From Lysinimonas soli (lineage in GTDB: Bacteria > Actinomycetota > Actinomycetes > Actinomycetales > Microbacteriaceae), in contig NZ_JBHSMG010000003.1 in the NCBI RefSeq assembly GCF_042655435.1, positions 124,001-188,000 on the forward strand: a stretch of 64,000 bases of DNA, given 5' to 3'. Below the pieces are notes generated by a model. It was not told the origin of the DNA, did no database searches, and was given only the letters and a program-made list of their open reading frames with translations. Every line of letters begins with the position of its first letter. Within the stretch, counting starts at the first letter, position 1. This document shows positions 40,994 to 49,283 of the stretch, one piece after another. The translations under genes and the position numbers were made by a program.

Positions 40994-42595
40994 TCAGGGC
41001 GAAGGAGCGCGGGTGTACTCGATGATCGCCGCCCGATGCGTCCGCGTCGTGTGCACCGGGGTGAAGCCGAGCGACGTCAGGGTGGATTCGCCGTAGTGGT
41101 CGACGTGCGATCCGATGGCGTACTCGACGAGCCACACCCGCTGAACGCCGTCGAGACGTCCTGCTGCCGCCGCCGCGGCGAGGGATTGTGTGCGGTCGTA
41201 CCAGGTATCGGAGCGGTAGTAGGGCACCGTCAAGGTCACGTCGCGAAGGCCGGTGAATCCCTTCGGGTAGAGATGCAGCGCCAGGCGCGGCCGGCGCGAG
41301 GGTCGCACGCCGTCGTCGAAGGCGATCGCGTCGCCCGGGCGGGCGAGCGCACCGACGGTCGAACTGATCTGCACCCAGTCGCTGTCGTTCTTCGCGTACG
41401 GGCCGCGCTGCTCCGCCCAGACCGGGGCGGCCACGGCGGCCACGGCGATGACTCCGACTCCCGTGATGAGGGCGACCACGGCGGGGCGGCGCAGCCGCAG
41501 GAGCTCGACGAGCCAGAGCAGTCCCGCCGCCATGAGGAGGGCGACCGCGGGGGCGCACATGGCGAGGTAGCGCGCGGTGAAGCCCTCGAGCACGGGGCTC
41601 GTGCCGATCAGGAGGACCGAGGGCACGAGCATCCACGCGGCGACCACGGTGGCGACCGGCGGGGTGGCATCACCGGGGACCAGGGGATCGCGTCGCGCGC
41701 GCCAGTCGAGCATCATCGCGGCGATGCCCGCCGCGAGCAGCGTCCAGCCGACGACAGCGAACCCGGTGCTGCCGAACCACATGGAGACCAGGGTCGACGT
41801 GGGGGTGACCTGCTCCTCATTCGAGAGGTAGGCGATCTGACCGCGCTCGAACGCGGCGAGCACGATCACGGGTGCGGTCGCGAGCACGGCGGCGCCCGAG
41901 GCGACGACCCACGGCACGATCAGCGCCCGTCGTCGCCCGCGCGGCAGCAGCAGGAGCACGACGAGGTGGCTCACCGCGACGAGGGCGAGGTAGAGGAAGA
42001 GGTAGGTACCGAGCGTGAGGAGCACGGCGTAGACGACCCAGAGGCGTCGGCGCGATCCGGATCGCACGATCAGCACGAAGACGAGCGTCAGCCAGGTGGC
42101 GATCGCCGCGGTGAAGGCGTAGGAGCGCGCCTCCTCGCCGACGTAGGTGATGCGGGGCAGGACGGCGCAGATGGCCCCCGCCACGACGCCGAAGGTCATC
42201 GACCGCAGGCGCGCACCGAGCAGCACGACACCGGCGACGCACAGCCCGACGGCGATCGCGCTCGGAAAGCGCACCGAGAACGGGGAGGGCCCGAAGAGCT
42301 GGACCCAGCCGTGCAGCCCGAGGTAGTAGGTGGCGTGCACGGCATCGACGTGCTGGATCATCGACAGCAGGCTCGGAACCGAGCGGGAGGCCGAGAGCAC
42401 GCTCGCGGCCTCATCCCCCCAGAGCGAGGGGATCCACGAGCCGGTCACCGAAAGAGCCGTCGCGAGCAGCCCGAGGATGACCGCGGGTGCCGCGGTGCGG
42501 GCCCGGGTCGACAGCGCGGAAGCAGCTCGAGGCACCACTTCAGCGGACCGTGACGCTCCCCAGAAATCTCTCAGAAGTGCATGGCCGCTGGACAT
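40994..42595 (-). CDS. Polytopic GT-C-type (PMT/mannosyltransferase-like) glycosyltransferase
   Basis: A 533-residue membrane protein with about 11 hydrophobic segments. The WGDEA motif in the first extracytoplasmic loop (about residues 58-62) carries the Asp-Glu pair expected of lipid-linked-sugar GT-C transferases. The soluble C-terminal domain of about 140 residues contains KGFTGLRDVTLTVPYY. It likely uses a polyprenyl-phosphate sugar to glycosylate an envelope target. A regulator box overlaps codons 7-12 from ATG 42595, so a downstream start such as GTG 42538 is possible. Confidence 0.8.
   Translation of the reverse strand: MSSGHALLRDFWGASRSAEVVPRAASALSTRARTAAPAVILGLLATALSVTGSWIPSLWGDEAASVLSASRSVPSLLSMIQHVDAVHATYYLGLHGWVQLFGPSPFSVRFPSAIAVGLCVAGVVLLGARLRSMTFGVVAGAICAVLPRITYVGEEARSYAFTAAIATWLTLVFVLIVRSGSRRRLWVVYAVLLTLGTYLFLYLALVAVSHLVVLLLLPRGRRRALIVPWVVASGAAVLATAPVIVLAAFERGQIAYLSNEEQVTPTSTLVSMWFGSTGFAVVGWTLLAAGIAAMMLDWRARRDPLVPGDATPPVATVVAAWMLVPSVLLIGTSPVLEGFTARYLAMCAPAVALLMAAGLLWLVELLRLRRPAVVALITGVGVIAVAAVAAPVWAEQRGPYAKNDSDWVQISSTVGALARPGDAIAFDDGVRPSRRPRLALHLYPKGFTGLRDVTLTVPYYRSDTWYDRTQSLAAAAAAGRLDGVQRVWLVEYAIGSHVDHYGESTLTSLGFTPVHTTRTHRAAIIEYTRAPSP
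42560..42576 (-). promoter_or_regulatory. Candidate box for the adjacent response regulator (TTCTGA-N5-TTCTGG)
   Basis: On the minus strand TTCTGA (42576-42571) and TTCTGG (42565-42560) are spaced 11 bp apart. The same arrangement, TTCTGA-N5-ATCTGA, precedes the response-regulator gene at 44427-44443. It suggests that the glycosyltransferase gene is controlled by that regulator. Confidence 0.42.
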
Positions 42596-42635
42596 CGATC
42601 ACCGTTCTGAAGGAACTCTCAGCCGCCGCAGGTGA

Positions 42636-43670
42636 TCAGCCCCGGGCGCGCCGACGGGGCGCATCGGCCCGCGGCAGCGTGATCAGAACCTCCGTGCCGT
42701 CGTCGGAAGAAGAGGCGACCGTTGCCGTTCCACCGTAACGCTCGACGGTGTCGTGCACGAGCGCGAGCCCGATTCCGAAGCCGCGGCGGCCTTCGTCCGG
42801 TCCGCCCGGAGTGCCCGGCGCGCTGCCTCGGGCGAATCGCTCGAAGATGCGGGAGGGATCGATCCCGTGGATTCCCGACCCGCGGTCGCGGACCCGCAGT
42901 TCTGCATGGGCCCGGTCGGCGCGCACCGACACCGTGATCGTCGCGCCCCGGGGCGAGAAGCGCAGCGCGTTGTCGATGAGCGCCACGACGCAGCGGTGCG
43001 TACTGACGGCCGGCACGCAGGTCGGGACGGCCTCCGGTGCGTCCAGGGCGATCTCGACGCCGCGGGCCGCGGCGAGCACGCGCATCGACTCGACCGCCTG
43101 CTCGACGGCGGGAACCAGGTCGACCGGCTCGGCCACGGCATCCGGCAGGTCTTCGACGCCGGCGAGCAGCTCGTTGACCGTCTGCACGAGCATGCCCGTG
43201 TCGCGGCGCAACTCGGCCACCGTGCTCGAGGCGGGGTCGGAGGCGGGCAGTCGTCGCTGCAGGTACTGCAGGCGCGCGTCGAGAACGGCGAGGGGCGTGC
43301 GCAGTTCATGGCTCGCGTTCGCGATGAACTCGCGTTGCAGCCGCAATGCGGCGCCGAGCGGACGCACCGCGCGCCGGGTGGCGAACCAGGTGACCACGCC
43401 GGCCAGCACGATCGCCGCGGCTCCGATCACGACGGCGCCGACCAGGATGTCGAGGCCGCCCACGTCGATCGCCGACTCGTGCCGGCCCGGCTCGAACAGC
43501 CGGCTCGGCTCGATGTGGGCGAAGACGAACGCGAACGCGGCGATCAGCACGACGAGCACGAGCGCGCTGGATGCCACGGCGATCTGCACCCCGACGGTGC
43601 GAGACGCGCGGCGCATGGCCCGTTCGTCAGGGTCGACCGGATTGCCCGCCGAGCCGGATCCACGACTCAC
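42636..43670 (-). CDS. Two-component sensor histidine kinase
   Basis: A 344-residue membrane kinase. Two membrane helices (about 28-53 and 75-98) enclose a very short extracytoplasmic loop of about 20 residues, so the stimulus is probably sensed in or near the membrane. The kinase core has the phospho-accepting His in FIANASHELRTPLAVL, the N box ALIDNALRFSP, the RDRGSGI and FGIGLALV ATP-binding boxes. The GTG start at 43670 overlaps the regulator stop (GTGA). A glycosyltransferase gene follows 40 bp downstream. Confidence 0.88.
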   Translation of the reverse strand: MSRGSGSAGNPVDPDERAMRRASRTVGVQIAVASSALVLVVLIAAFAFVFAHIEPSRLFEPGRHESAIDVGGLDILVGAVVIGAAAIVLAGVVTWFATRRAVRPLGAALRLQREFIANASHELRTPLAVLDARLQYLQRRLPASDPASSTVAELRRDTGMLVQTVNELLAGVEDLPDAVAEPVDLVPAVEQAVESMRVLAAARGVEIALDAPEAVPTCVPAVSTHRCVVALIDNALRFSPRGATITVSVRADRAHAELRVRDRGSGIHGIDPSRIFERFARGSAPGTPGGPDEGRRGFGIGLALVHDTVERYGGTATVASSSDDGTEVLITLPRADAPRRRARG

Positions 43671-44329
43671 AACTGGCCCAGCCGGTATCCCTGCCCGCGC
43701 ACGGTCGTGACCATGTTGACATCCGTCTTGCGTCTCACATAGTGAACATAGGTGTCGACGGTGCCCGGCTGGTCGTTCTCGTCGAAGACCTCGCGCAGGA
43801 TCTGCTCGCGCGTGAAGGTGCGCTGCGGGTTCACCGCGAGCAACCGCAGCAGGGCGTTCTCGCGCTCGGTGAGGATCGTGCGCCCGTCGTAGGGCGAGTA
43901 GACCGCCCGGCTCTCGGGATAGAACTCCCACTCGCCGATCCGCACGAACGGTCCCTCGCCCGAGAAGACCCGGCGGATCGCGCGCAGGCGGGCGAACAGC
44001 TCATCGAACTCGAACGGCTTGACGAGGTAGTCGTTGGCGCCCGCATCGAGCCCGCGCACCTTGTCCTGCACGGTGCCCAGCGCGGTCAGCACGAGCATCG
44101 GGGTCGTCGCGCCCTTGCCGCGCAGGGTCTCGACGATGCCGAGCCCGTCGATGCCGGGCAGTCGGCGATCGACCACGATGACGTCGAAGTCGTTCGCCTC
44201 GGCGGTCTGGAGTCCGCGGCGACCGTCGTCTTCGAGCGTCACGGCGTAGACCTCGTCGAGCACGTCGCGCATGACCGGACCGAGCTCGGGGTCGTCTTCG
44301 ATCAGCAGCAGTCTCGGTCGCTGGTCCAT
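43667..44329 (-). CDS. OmpR-family response regulator
   Basis: A 220-residue regulator. The receiver domain has IEDD, phospho-accepting Asp54 in VVDRRLPGIDG, the Thr of VLTALG and Lys of LVKPFEF. The winged helix has ILTERENALLRLLAVNPQRTF and TTVRGQGYRLGQL. It is translationally coupled to the kinase. Two hexamers 11 bp apart upstream (44427-44443) and a similar pair before the neighbouring glycosyltransferase gene are its likely targets. Confidence 0.9.
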   Translation of the reverse strand: MDQRPRLLLIEDDPELGPVMRDVLDEVYAVTLEDDGRRGLQTAEANDFDVIVVDRRLPGIDGLGIVETLRGKGATTPMLVLTALGTVQDKVRGLDAGANDYLVKPFEFDELFARLRAIRRVFSGEGPFVRIGEWEFYPESRAVYSPYDGRTILTERENALLRLLAVNPQRTFTREQILREVFDENDQPGTVDTYVHYVRRKTDVNMVTTVRGQGYRLGQL

Positions 44330-44426
44330 CAGACCCTCCTCGTCTCGCGGGCAGCCGCCTGCACGCCGATCACGGCCGCGATCGCGCGGGTGACATCATC
44401 CACGCTGCGATCCTGGCGCGATCGTC

Positions 44427-44443
44427 TCAGATGGCGCTCAGAA
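44427..44443 (-). promoter_or_regulatory. Candidate autoregulatory box of the response regulator
   Basis: On the minus strand TTCTGA (44443-44438) and ATCTGA (44432-44427) are 11 bp apart, an OmpR-type direct repeat about 100 bp before the regulator ATG. A third half-site in opposite orientation follows at about 44447-44451. Confidence 0.42.
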
Positions 44444-44478
44444 GATCCTGAGGCGGGGTCGAGCGAGACGCGGCCGTG

Positions 44479-44520
44479 GGACGTTCGACTCTGCACCGGG
44501 AGGCGACGCAGGGGCATTGT
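44479..44520 (+). promoter_or_regulatory. DosR-like box and -10 of the beta-CASP nuclease gene
   Basis: GGACGTTCGACT (44479-44490) matches the island's GGACCTTCGGCC box at 9 of 12 positions. Its centre is 42.5 bp before ATG 44527, and a -10-like CATTGT (44515-44520) lies 6 nt before that ATG, indicating a leaderless mRNA. Confidence 0.5.
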
Positions 44521-44526
44521 GGCAGA

Positions 44527-45930
44527 ATGACCACCCCGACCCTGCAGGTGCTCGGTGCGGCAGACACGGTCACCGGGTCGCGCTATCTGCTCTCCGTCGG
44601 GGAGCGCCGCGTGCTGGTCGATTGCGGGCTGTTCCAGGGCTACAAGGTGCTGCGCGACCGCAACCGGGCGCCGTTCCCGGTCGATCCGGCGAGCATCGAT
44701 GCGGTGCTGATCACTCACGCGCACCTCGACCACAGCGGCTACCTTCCTGCCCTCGTGCGGGACGGCTTCACGGGCCCCGTCCATGCCACGTACGGGACCG
44801 TCGATCTGGCTCGACTGCTGCTGCTCGACAGCGGGCACCTGCTCGAGGAGGAGGCCGACACCGCTCGTCACCGCGGATCGTCCCGCCACCGGGACCCGAA
44901 GCCGCTGTACACGCAGGCGGATGCCGCCGCCTCCCTCGTCGCGCTGCACGGTCACGAGTTCGGCGAGGAGGTTCCGGTGGTCGAAGGGCTCTCGGCGATG
45001 TTCGTGCCGGCCGGGCACATCGTCGGCGCGGCCCAGCTGCGACTGCAGCTCGACGGTGACGACGCCGGCATCCGGGTGCACTTCACCGGCGACCTCGGTC
45101 GCGCCGACGACTCGGTCATGCGGCCTCCTGCGCCCCTCGAAGCGAGCGACTATCTCATCACCGAGTCGACCTACGGCGACCGGAGCCATCCGCACGTCGA
45201 TTCGGAGGCGGAACTCGCCGCGGTCGTCACGCGCGTCGCCGCACGCGGCGGCGTCGTGATCATCCCGGCGTTCGCGGTGGGCAGGGCCGAGAGCCTCATC
45301 CTGCACCTGTCGCGGCTGAAGCGGCGCGGGGCGATTCCCGACATCCCGATGTATCTGAACAGCCCGATGGCGGTCGAGGCCTCCGAGATCTACGCTCGGC
45401 ACAACGACGAGCTCCGGCTCAGCGCCGACGACATCGCCGACATGGCCGACGCGGTGCGCCTGATCCACACGGTCGACGAGTCGAAGTGGCTCAACCGGCA
45501 GCACGGGCCGATGGTGATCATCTCGGCGAGCGGGATGATCACCGGCGGCCGCGTGCTGCATCACATCGCCGCGTTCGGCCCCGACCCGCGCAATGCGATC
45601 GTGCTGAGCGGCTATCAGGCGGGCGGCACCCGGGGCGCCGACCTCGCGGCGGGCAAGCGCAGCCTGCGCATCTTCGGCGCCGACGTGCCGATCGAGGCCG
45701 AGGTCGTCGCGATCGAATCGCTCTCGGCGCACGCCGACGCCGACGGCATCCTGGAGTGGATGCGCACCGCGCCGCAGGCCCCGGCCCTCACGATCGTCAC
45801 CCACGGCGAGGCGCAGGCCGCCGACACCCTGCGGCGACGCATCCAGCGGGAGCTCGGCTGGGCGGCGCGCGTGCCGAGCCCGCTGGATCGGATCGAACTC
45901 GTGCCGAGGGCCGCCCGCGTCACCCGATGA
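44527..45930 (+). CDS. Metallo-beta-lactamase-fold beta-CASP exonuclease
   Basis: A 467-residue cytoplasmic hydrolase. The metallo-beta-lactamase core shows VDCGLFQG, THAHLDHSGYLPAL and the later HIVGAAQLRL and FTGDLGR metal sites. The beta-CASP insertion and the C-terminal ISASGMITGGRVLHH, LSGYQAGGTRG and SLSAHADADGIL complete the RNA-processing type. Members degrade or mature RNA. The leaderless promoter with a DosR-type box places it in the stress island. The gene overlaps the convergent Nramp gene by 11 bp at the 3' end. Confidence 0.9.
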   Translation: MTTPTLQVLGAADTVTGSRYLLSVGERRVLVDCGLFQGYKVLRDRNRAPFPVDPASIDAVLITHAHLDHSGYLPALVRDGFTGPVHATYGTVDLARLLLLDSGHLLEEEADTARHRGSSRHRDPKPLYTQADAAASLVALHGHEFGEEVPVVEGLSAMFVPAGHIVGAAQLRLQLDGDDAGIRVHFTGDLGRADDSVMRPPAPLEASDYLITESTYGDRSHPHVDSEAELAAVVTRVAARGGVVIIPAFAVGRAESLILHLSRLKRRGAIPDIPMYLNSPMAVEASEIYARHNDELRLSADDIADMADAVRLIHTVDESKWLNRQHGPMVIISASGMITGGRVLHHIAAFGPDPRNAIVLSGYQAGGTRGADLAAGKRSLRIFGADVPIEAEVVAIESLSAHADADGILEWMRTAPQAPALTIVTHGEAQAADTLRRRIQRELGWAARVPSPLDRIELVPRAARVTR

Positions 45931-47278
45931 CGAGCGAGACCAACAGGGCGACGGCCGCCGCGGCCATCAGGATGAAGGTCAGCCAGAGCCCCGTCTTCGA
46001 CCAGAAACGACTGCGATGCTCGCCCATCACGTCGGCCCGGCTCGAGAGTCGCAGAATCAGGAAGATCAGGGGGACCGCGACGATGCCGTTGACCACGGCG
46101 GTCACGACCAGTGCCTGGATCGGGTCGACGCCGAGGAAGTTGAACGACATCCCGACCAGGGTTCCGACCACGATGGTCAGGTAGAAGGCGCGCGCCTGGC
46201 CGAAACGCCGGGAGAGCCCCTCGCGCCAGCCGAAGGTCTCACTGACCGCGTAGGCCGACGAGCCGGCCAGCACCGGCACGCTCATCAGCCCGACGCCCAC
46301 CACCCCGATCGCGAAGATCGCTTCGGCGAGCACTCCGGCGTTCGGAAAGCTGTTGACGAGCGGGCGAAGGGCCGCGGCGGCGTCCGCGGCCGTCGTGATC
46401 GTCGTGATGCCACTGTCGTGCAGTACGACCGCGCCGACGAGCATGATGAACCAGGCGATCAGGTTCGCGAAGAACATGCCGATGACCGTGTCGACGCGCA
46501 GCCGGCGCAGGTACCCGCGGCTGATCCGTGGCCGTGACGGCACGCCGCCGACCGGATCCGGCATGCGCTTCTCGGCGATCTCGTCCTCGACGACGTTGCT
46601 GGTCTGCCAGAAGAACAGGTACGGCGAGATCGTCGTGCCGAGGATCGCGGTCAGCAGGAACAGGAAGTCGGGCGTGAACTCGATGTGCGGCACGACGGTC
46701 GCCAGCACGGCCTGGTCCCACGGCACCGTCACCAGGAAGGCCGTGATGACGTAGGCGAAGAGGGCGAGAGCCAGCCACTTCAGCACCCGGATGTAGATGC
46801 GATACGACACGAACACCTCGAGCGCGACGATCACGAGTGCGAAGGCGATCGAGAACAGGGGGGCCGGCACGCCCGGCACGAGCAGCTGCAGACTCGCCGA
46901 CATGGCCCCGATGTCCGAGCCGACGTTGAGCGTGTTCGCGACGACGACGAGCAGGACCACCGGATACAGCACGGCCCGCGGGTAGGTCTCGCGCACCACG
47001 GCGGCCAGGCCCCGGCCCGTGACGGCGCCGATGCGCATGCAGGCCTCCTGCACGGCGACCATCAGGGGCAGGGTGAACACCACGGTCCAGAGCACGCCGA
47101 AGCCGAGCTGGGCGCCCGACTGGGAGTGGGTCGCGATGCCCGAGGGGTCGTCGTCGGCGGCCCCCGTGACCAGTCCCGGCCCCAGCACCCGCAGAGCCCG
47201 GCTCAGACGCTCGGCGGAGGTGCGTTTGGCCGGGCGGCCGAGGGCATCGGGGGTCGTCAGATGCTCGCGACGGGTCAT
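45920..47278 (-). CDS. Nramp-family divalent metal transporter
   Basis: A 452-residue inner-membrane transporter with about 11 helices. The first helix has a DDDPSGIATHSQ segment in which DPSG replaces the DPGN metal-binding motif of classical MntH. Helix 6 lacks the usual metal-binding Met (YVITAFLVTVPWDQ region), so its specificity may be unusual, for example magnesium, aluminium or another cation. ATG 47278 overlaps the stop of a short leaderless reading frame; GTG 47308 is an in-frame alternative. A DosR-like box lies upstream. Confidence 0.87.
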   Translation of the reverse strand: MTRREHLTTPDALGRPAKRTSAERLSRALRVLGPGLVTGAADDDPSGIATHSQSGAQLGFGVLWTVVFTLPLMVAVQEACMRIGAVTGRGLAAVVRETYPRAVLYPVVLLVVVANTLNVGSDIGAMSASLQLLVPGVPAPLFSIAFALVIVALEVFVSYRIYIRVLKWLALALFAYVITAFLVTVPWDQAVLATVVPHIEFTPDFLFLLTAILGTTISPYLFFWQTSNVVEDEIAEKRMPDPVGGVPSRPRISRGYLRRLRVDTVIGMFFANLIAWFIMLVGAVVLHDSGITTITTAADAAAALRPLVNSFPNAGVLAEAIFAIGVVGVGLMSVPVLAGSSAYAVSETFGWREGLSRRFGQARAFYLTIVVGTLVGMSFNFLGVDPIQALVVTAVVNGIVAVPLIFLILRLSSRADVMGEHRSRFWSKTGLWLTFILMAAAAVALLVSLVIG

Positions 47279-47310
47279 CGCGGCACTCGCGGGGCCGAAA
47301 TCGCGCACAT
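47275..47310 (-). CDS. Possible 11-residue leader peptide of the Nramp gene
   Basis: If transcription begins at 47310, as the -10 CATGCT (47322-47317) and the DosR-like box predict, the mRNA starts with AUG. It would encode MCAISAPRVPR before a TGA that overlaps the Nramp ATG (ATGA). No ribosome-binding site is present for the Nramp start itself, so coupled re-initiation would explain its translation. This is inferred from sequence alone. Confidence 0.25.
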   Translation of the reverse strand: MCAISAPRVPR

Positions 47311-47316
47311 GAGCAC

Positions 47317-47358
47317 AGCATGGCGCGGTCGCGGGGGTTCCGCCACGTCCGAAGGTCC
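47317..47358 (-). promoter_or_regulatory. DosR-like box and -10 of the Nramp gene
   Basis: On the minus strand GGACCTTCGGAC (47358-47347) is followed by -10 CATGCT (47322-47317). The box centre is 42.5 bp before the predicted start at 47310. Confidence 0.5.
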
Positions 47359-47394
47359 CGGCGTGCTCCGCGACCGCGGTCCCGGACCGAAGGG

Positions 47395-47435
47395 GGACTT
47401 AGGGCCTCGCGGCGGCGGCGGCCGACTGACAGGCT
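47395..47435 (+). promoter_or_regulatory. DosR-like box and -10 of the P-type ATPase gene
   Basis: GGACTTAGGGCC (47395-47406) lies 41.5 bp (centre) before GTG 47442, and CAGGCT (47430-47435) sits 6 nt before the GTG. The mRNA would be leaderless. Confidence 0.5.
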
Positions 47436-47441
47436 CGACGG

Positions 47442-49259
47442 GTGAGGTATCCGATCGTCATCGCCACCGTGCTGATCGGCGCCGTCGGAGCCGTGCTCTG
47501 GTTGCTCGGGTTCGAGCAGCCCGCGCGCTGGGGCTTCGCGGGCTTCGCCCTCGTGGTCGCGGCGATCGAGCTGTGGGCGATCGTGAAGCAGCTGCGGCGG
47601 CGCCAGTTCGGAGTCGACGTGCTCGCGGTGGTCGCGATCGTGGCGACCGTGGCCGTCGGCGAGGTGATCGCGAGCATGATCATCGTGCTCATGGTCTCGG
47701 GGGGCAAGGCGCTCGAGGACTACGCGCAGGGTCGAGCCCGACGCGAGCTGAGTGCCCTGCTCGACCGGGAGCCGCAGACGGCGCACCGGCTGGTACCGGG
47801 GACGACCGAGATCGAAGAGATCGCGGCCACCGCGGTGCGCGTCGGCGACTCCGTGCTGGTGCGATCCGGCGAGATCGTTCCGGTCGACGGCACGCTCGCG
47901 TCGCCGAACGGCTCGTTCGACGAGTCCTCGCTGACCGGCGAGAGCCTGCCGGTCGCGCGCAGCCACGGCGAGACCGTGCTCAGCGGATCGCTCAACGGCA
48001 ACCTGGCCGTGACGATCACGGCAACGGCGCTGGCCCGCGACAGCCAGTTCCAGGGCATCGTCGCCCTCGTCAAGCAGGCGGCGCGCAACCGCGCCCCCGT
48101 CGTGCGGCTCGCCGACCGTTTCGCGATCCCGTTCACCGCGGTCTCGCTCGCGATCGCGGTGGTCGCCTGGATCGTCGCGGGCGATCCCGTGCGGTTCGCG
48201 GAGGTGCTCGTGCTGGCGACCCCCTGCCCGCTCGTGCTCGCGGCTCCCGTCGCCTTCATGGGCGGGATGAGCCGGGCCGCGCGCAACGGCATCATCGTCA
48301 AGGGCGGGGGCGTGATCGAGCAGCTCGCGCGGATCCGCACCGTCGTCTTCGACAAGACCGGAACCCTCACGAGCGGCACCCCGACCATCGTTCGGATCGA
48401 CGCGATCGCCCCGTGGAGCGAGGCGGAGCTGCTGACCTACGCGGCGTCGGCCGAACGCCTGTCGTCCCACGTGCTCGCCGCGTCGATCGTCGAGGCGGCC
48501 GCCGACCGCGGACTCGTGCTGCTGGAGGCGAGCGACGCCGAGGAGGTTGCGGCGCAGGGCGTAGTCGCCACCCTCGGCGGGCACCGGGTGTCGGTCGGAA
48601 CGCTGCGATTCGCCGAGAGTCAGGCCCCCGACGCCGCCGTGCGCGACATCGACGGCGGCGAGCTGGCGATCTACGTGACGATCGACGGCCGCTTCGCCGG
48701 GACGATCGTCGCCGCCGACCCGGTCCGGGCCAACGCGGCGACGACGGTGCGCGAGCTGGCGGTGCGGGGGGTGCGGGATGTCGTGATGCTGTCGGGGGAT
48801 GCCCAGGCGACCGCCGACCACGTCGCGTCGCTGGTGGGGATCACCCACGTCCGCGCCAACTGCCTTCCCGCCGACAAGGTCGAGGCGCTACGCGGGATCC
48901 TCGACCGTCCGGTGCTCATGGTCGGCGACGGCGTCAACGACGCCCCGGTGCTGGCCTCGGCCGACGTCGGCATCGCGATGGGGGCCCGTGGCGCGACGGC
49001 CGCGAGCGAGTCGGCCTCGGCCGTCATCCTGGTCGACGACATCTCACGGGTCCTGCGCGGCCTCGACATCGGCCGTGACACGGTCAGCATCGCGCTGCAG
49101 AGCATCTGGCTGGGCATGGCGCTGAGCATCGGGCTCATGGTCGTCGCGGCATTCGGGGTCATCCCGGCCACGCTGGGGGCCGCGATTCAGGAGGTCGTCG
49201 ACCTCGCGACGATCCTCAACGCACTGCGCGCCCTGCGGCCGCGCGAACGGCTCGCCTGA
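47442..49259 (+). CDS. Heavy-metal P1B-type ATPase
   Basis: A 605-residue membrane cation pump without N-terminal metal-binding domain. About six to eight membrane helices surround the actuator loop (LTGESLP), the phosphorylation site DKTGTLTSG and the hinge GDGVNDAPVLASADVGIA. The ion-path motif reads TPCPLVLAAP rather than CPC or SPC, so the transported metal cannot be assigned; it may be Mn, Co, Zn or Fe. In Mycobacterium the DosR regulon also contains cation ATPases. The leaderless GTG and the adjacent box tie it to the island. Confidence 0.88.
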   Translation: MRYPIVIATVLIGAVGAVLWLLGFEQPARWGFAGFALVVAAIELWAIVKQLRRRQFGVDVLAVVAIVATVAVGEVIASMIIVLMVSGGKALEDYAQGRARRELSALLDREPQTAHRLVPGTTEIEEIAATAVRVGDSVLVRSGEIVPVDGTLASPNGSFDESSLTGESLPVARSHGETVLSGSLNGNLAVTITATALARDSQFQGIVALVKQAARNRAPVVRLADRFAIPFTAVSLAIAVVAWIVAGDPVRFAEVLVLATPCPLVLAAPVAFMGGMSRAARNGIIVKGGGVIEQLARIRTVVFDKTGTLTSGTPTIVRIDAIAPWSEAELLTYAASAERLSSHVLAASIVEAAADRGLVLLEASDAEEVAAQGVVATLGGHRVSVGTLRFAESQAPDAAVRDIDGGELAIYVTIDGRFAGTIVAADPVRANAATTVRELAVRGVRDVVMLSGDAQATADHVASLVGITHVRANCLPADKVEALRGILDRPVLMVGDGVNDAPVLASADVGIAMGARGATAASESASAVILVDDISRVLRGLDIGRDTVSIALQSIWLGMALSIGLMVVAAFGVIPATLGAAIQEVVDLATILNALRALRPRERLA

Positions 49260-49283
49260 GCCCGAAGCTCCTGCGCGTGCGCG

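Noticed and set aside
38773..41025. Long open frame antisense to the glycerophosphotransferase fusion
   Set aside because: Same GC-skew effect; the minus-strand gene has full domain motifs.
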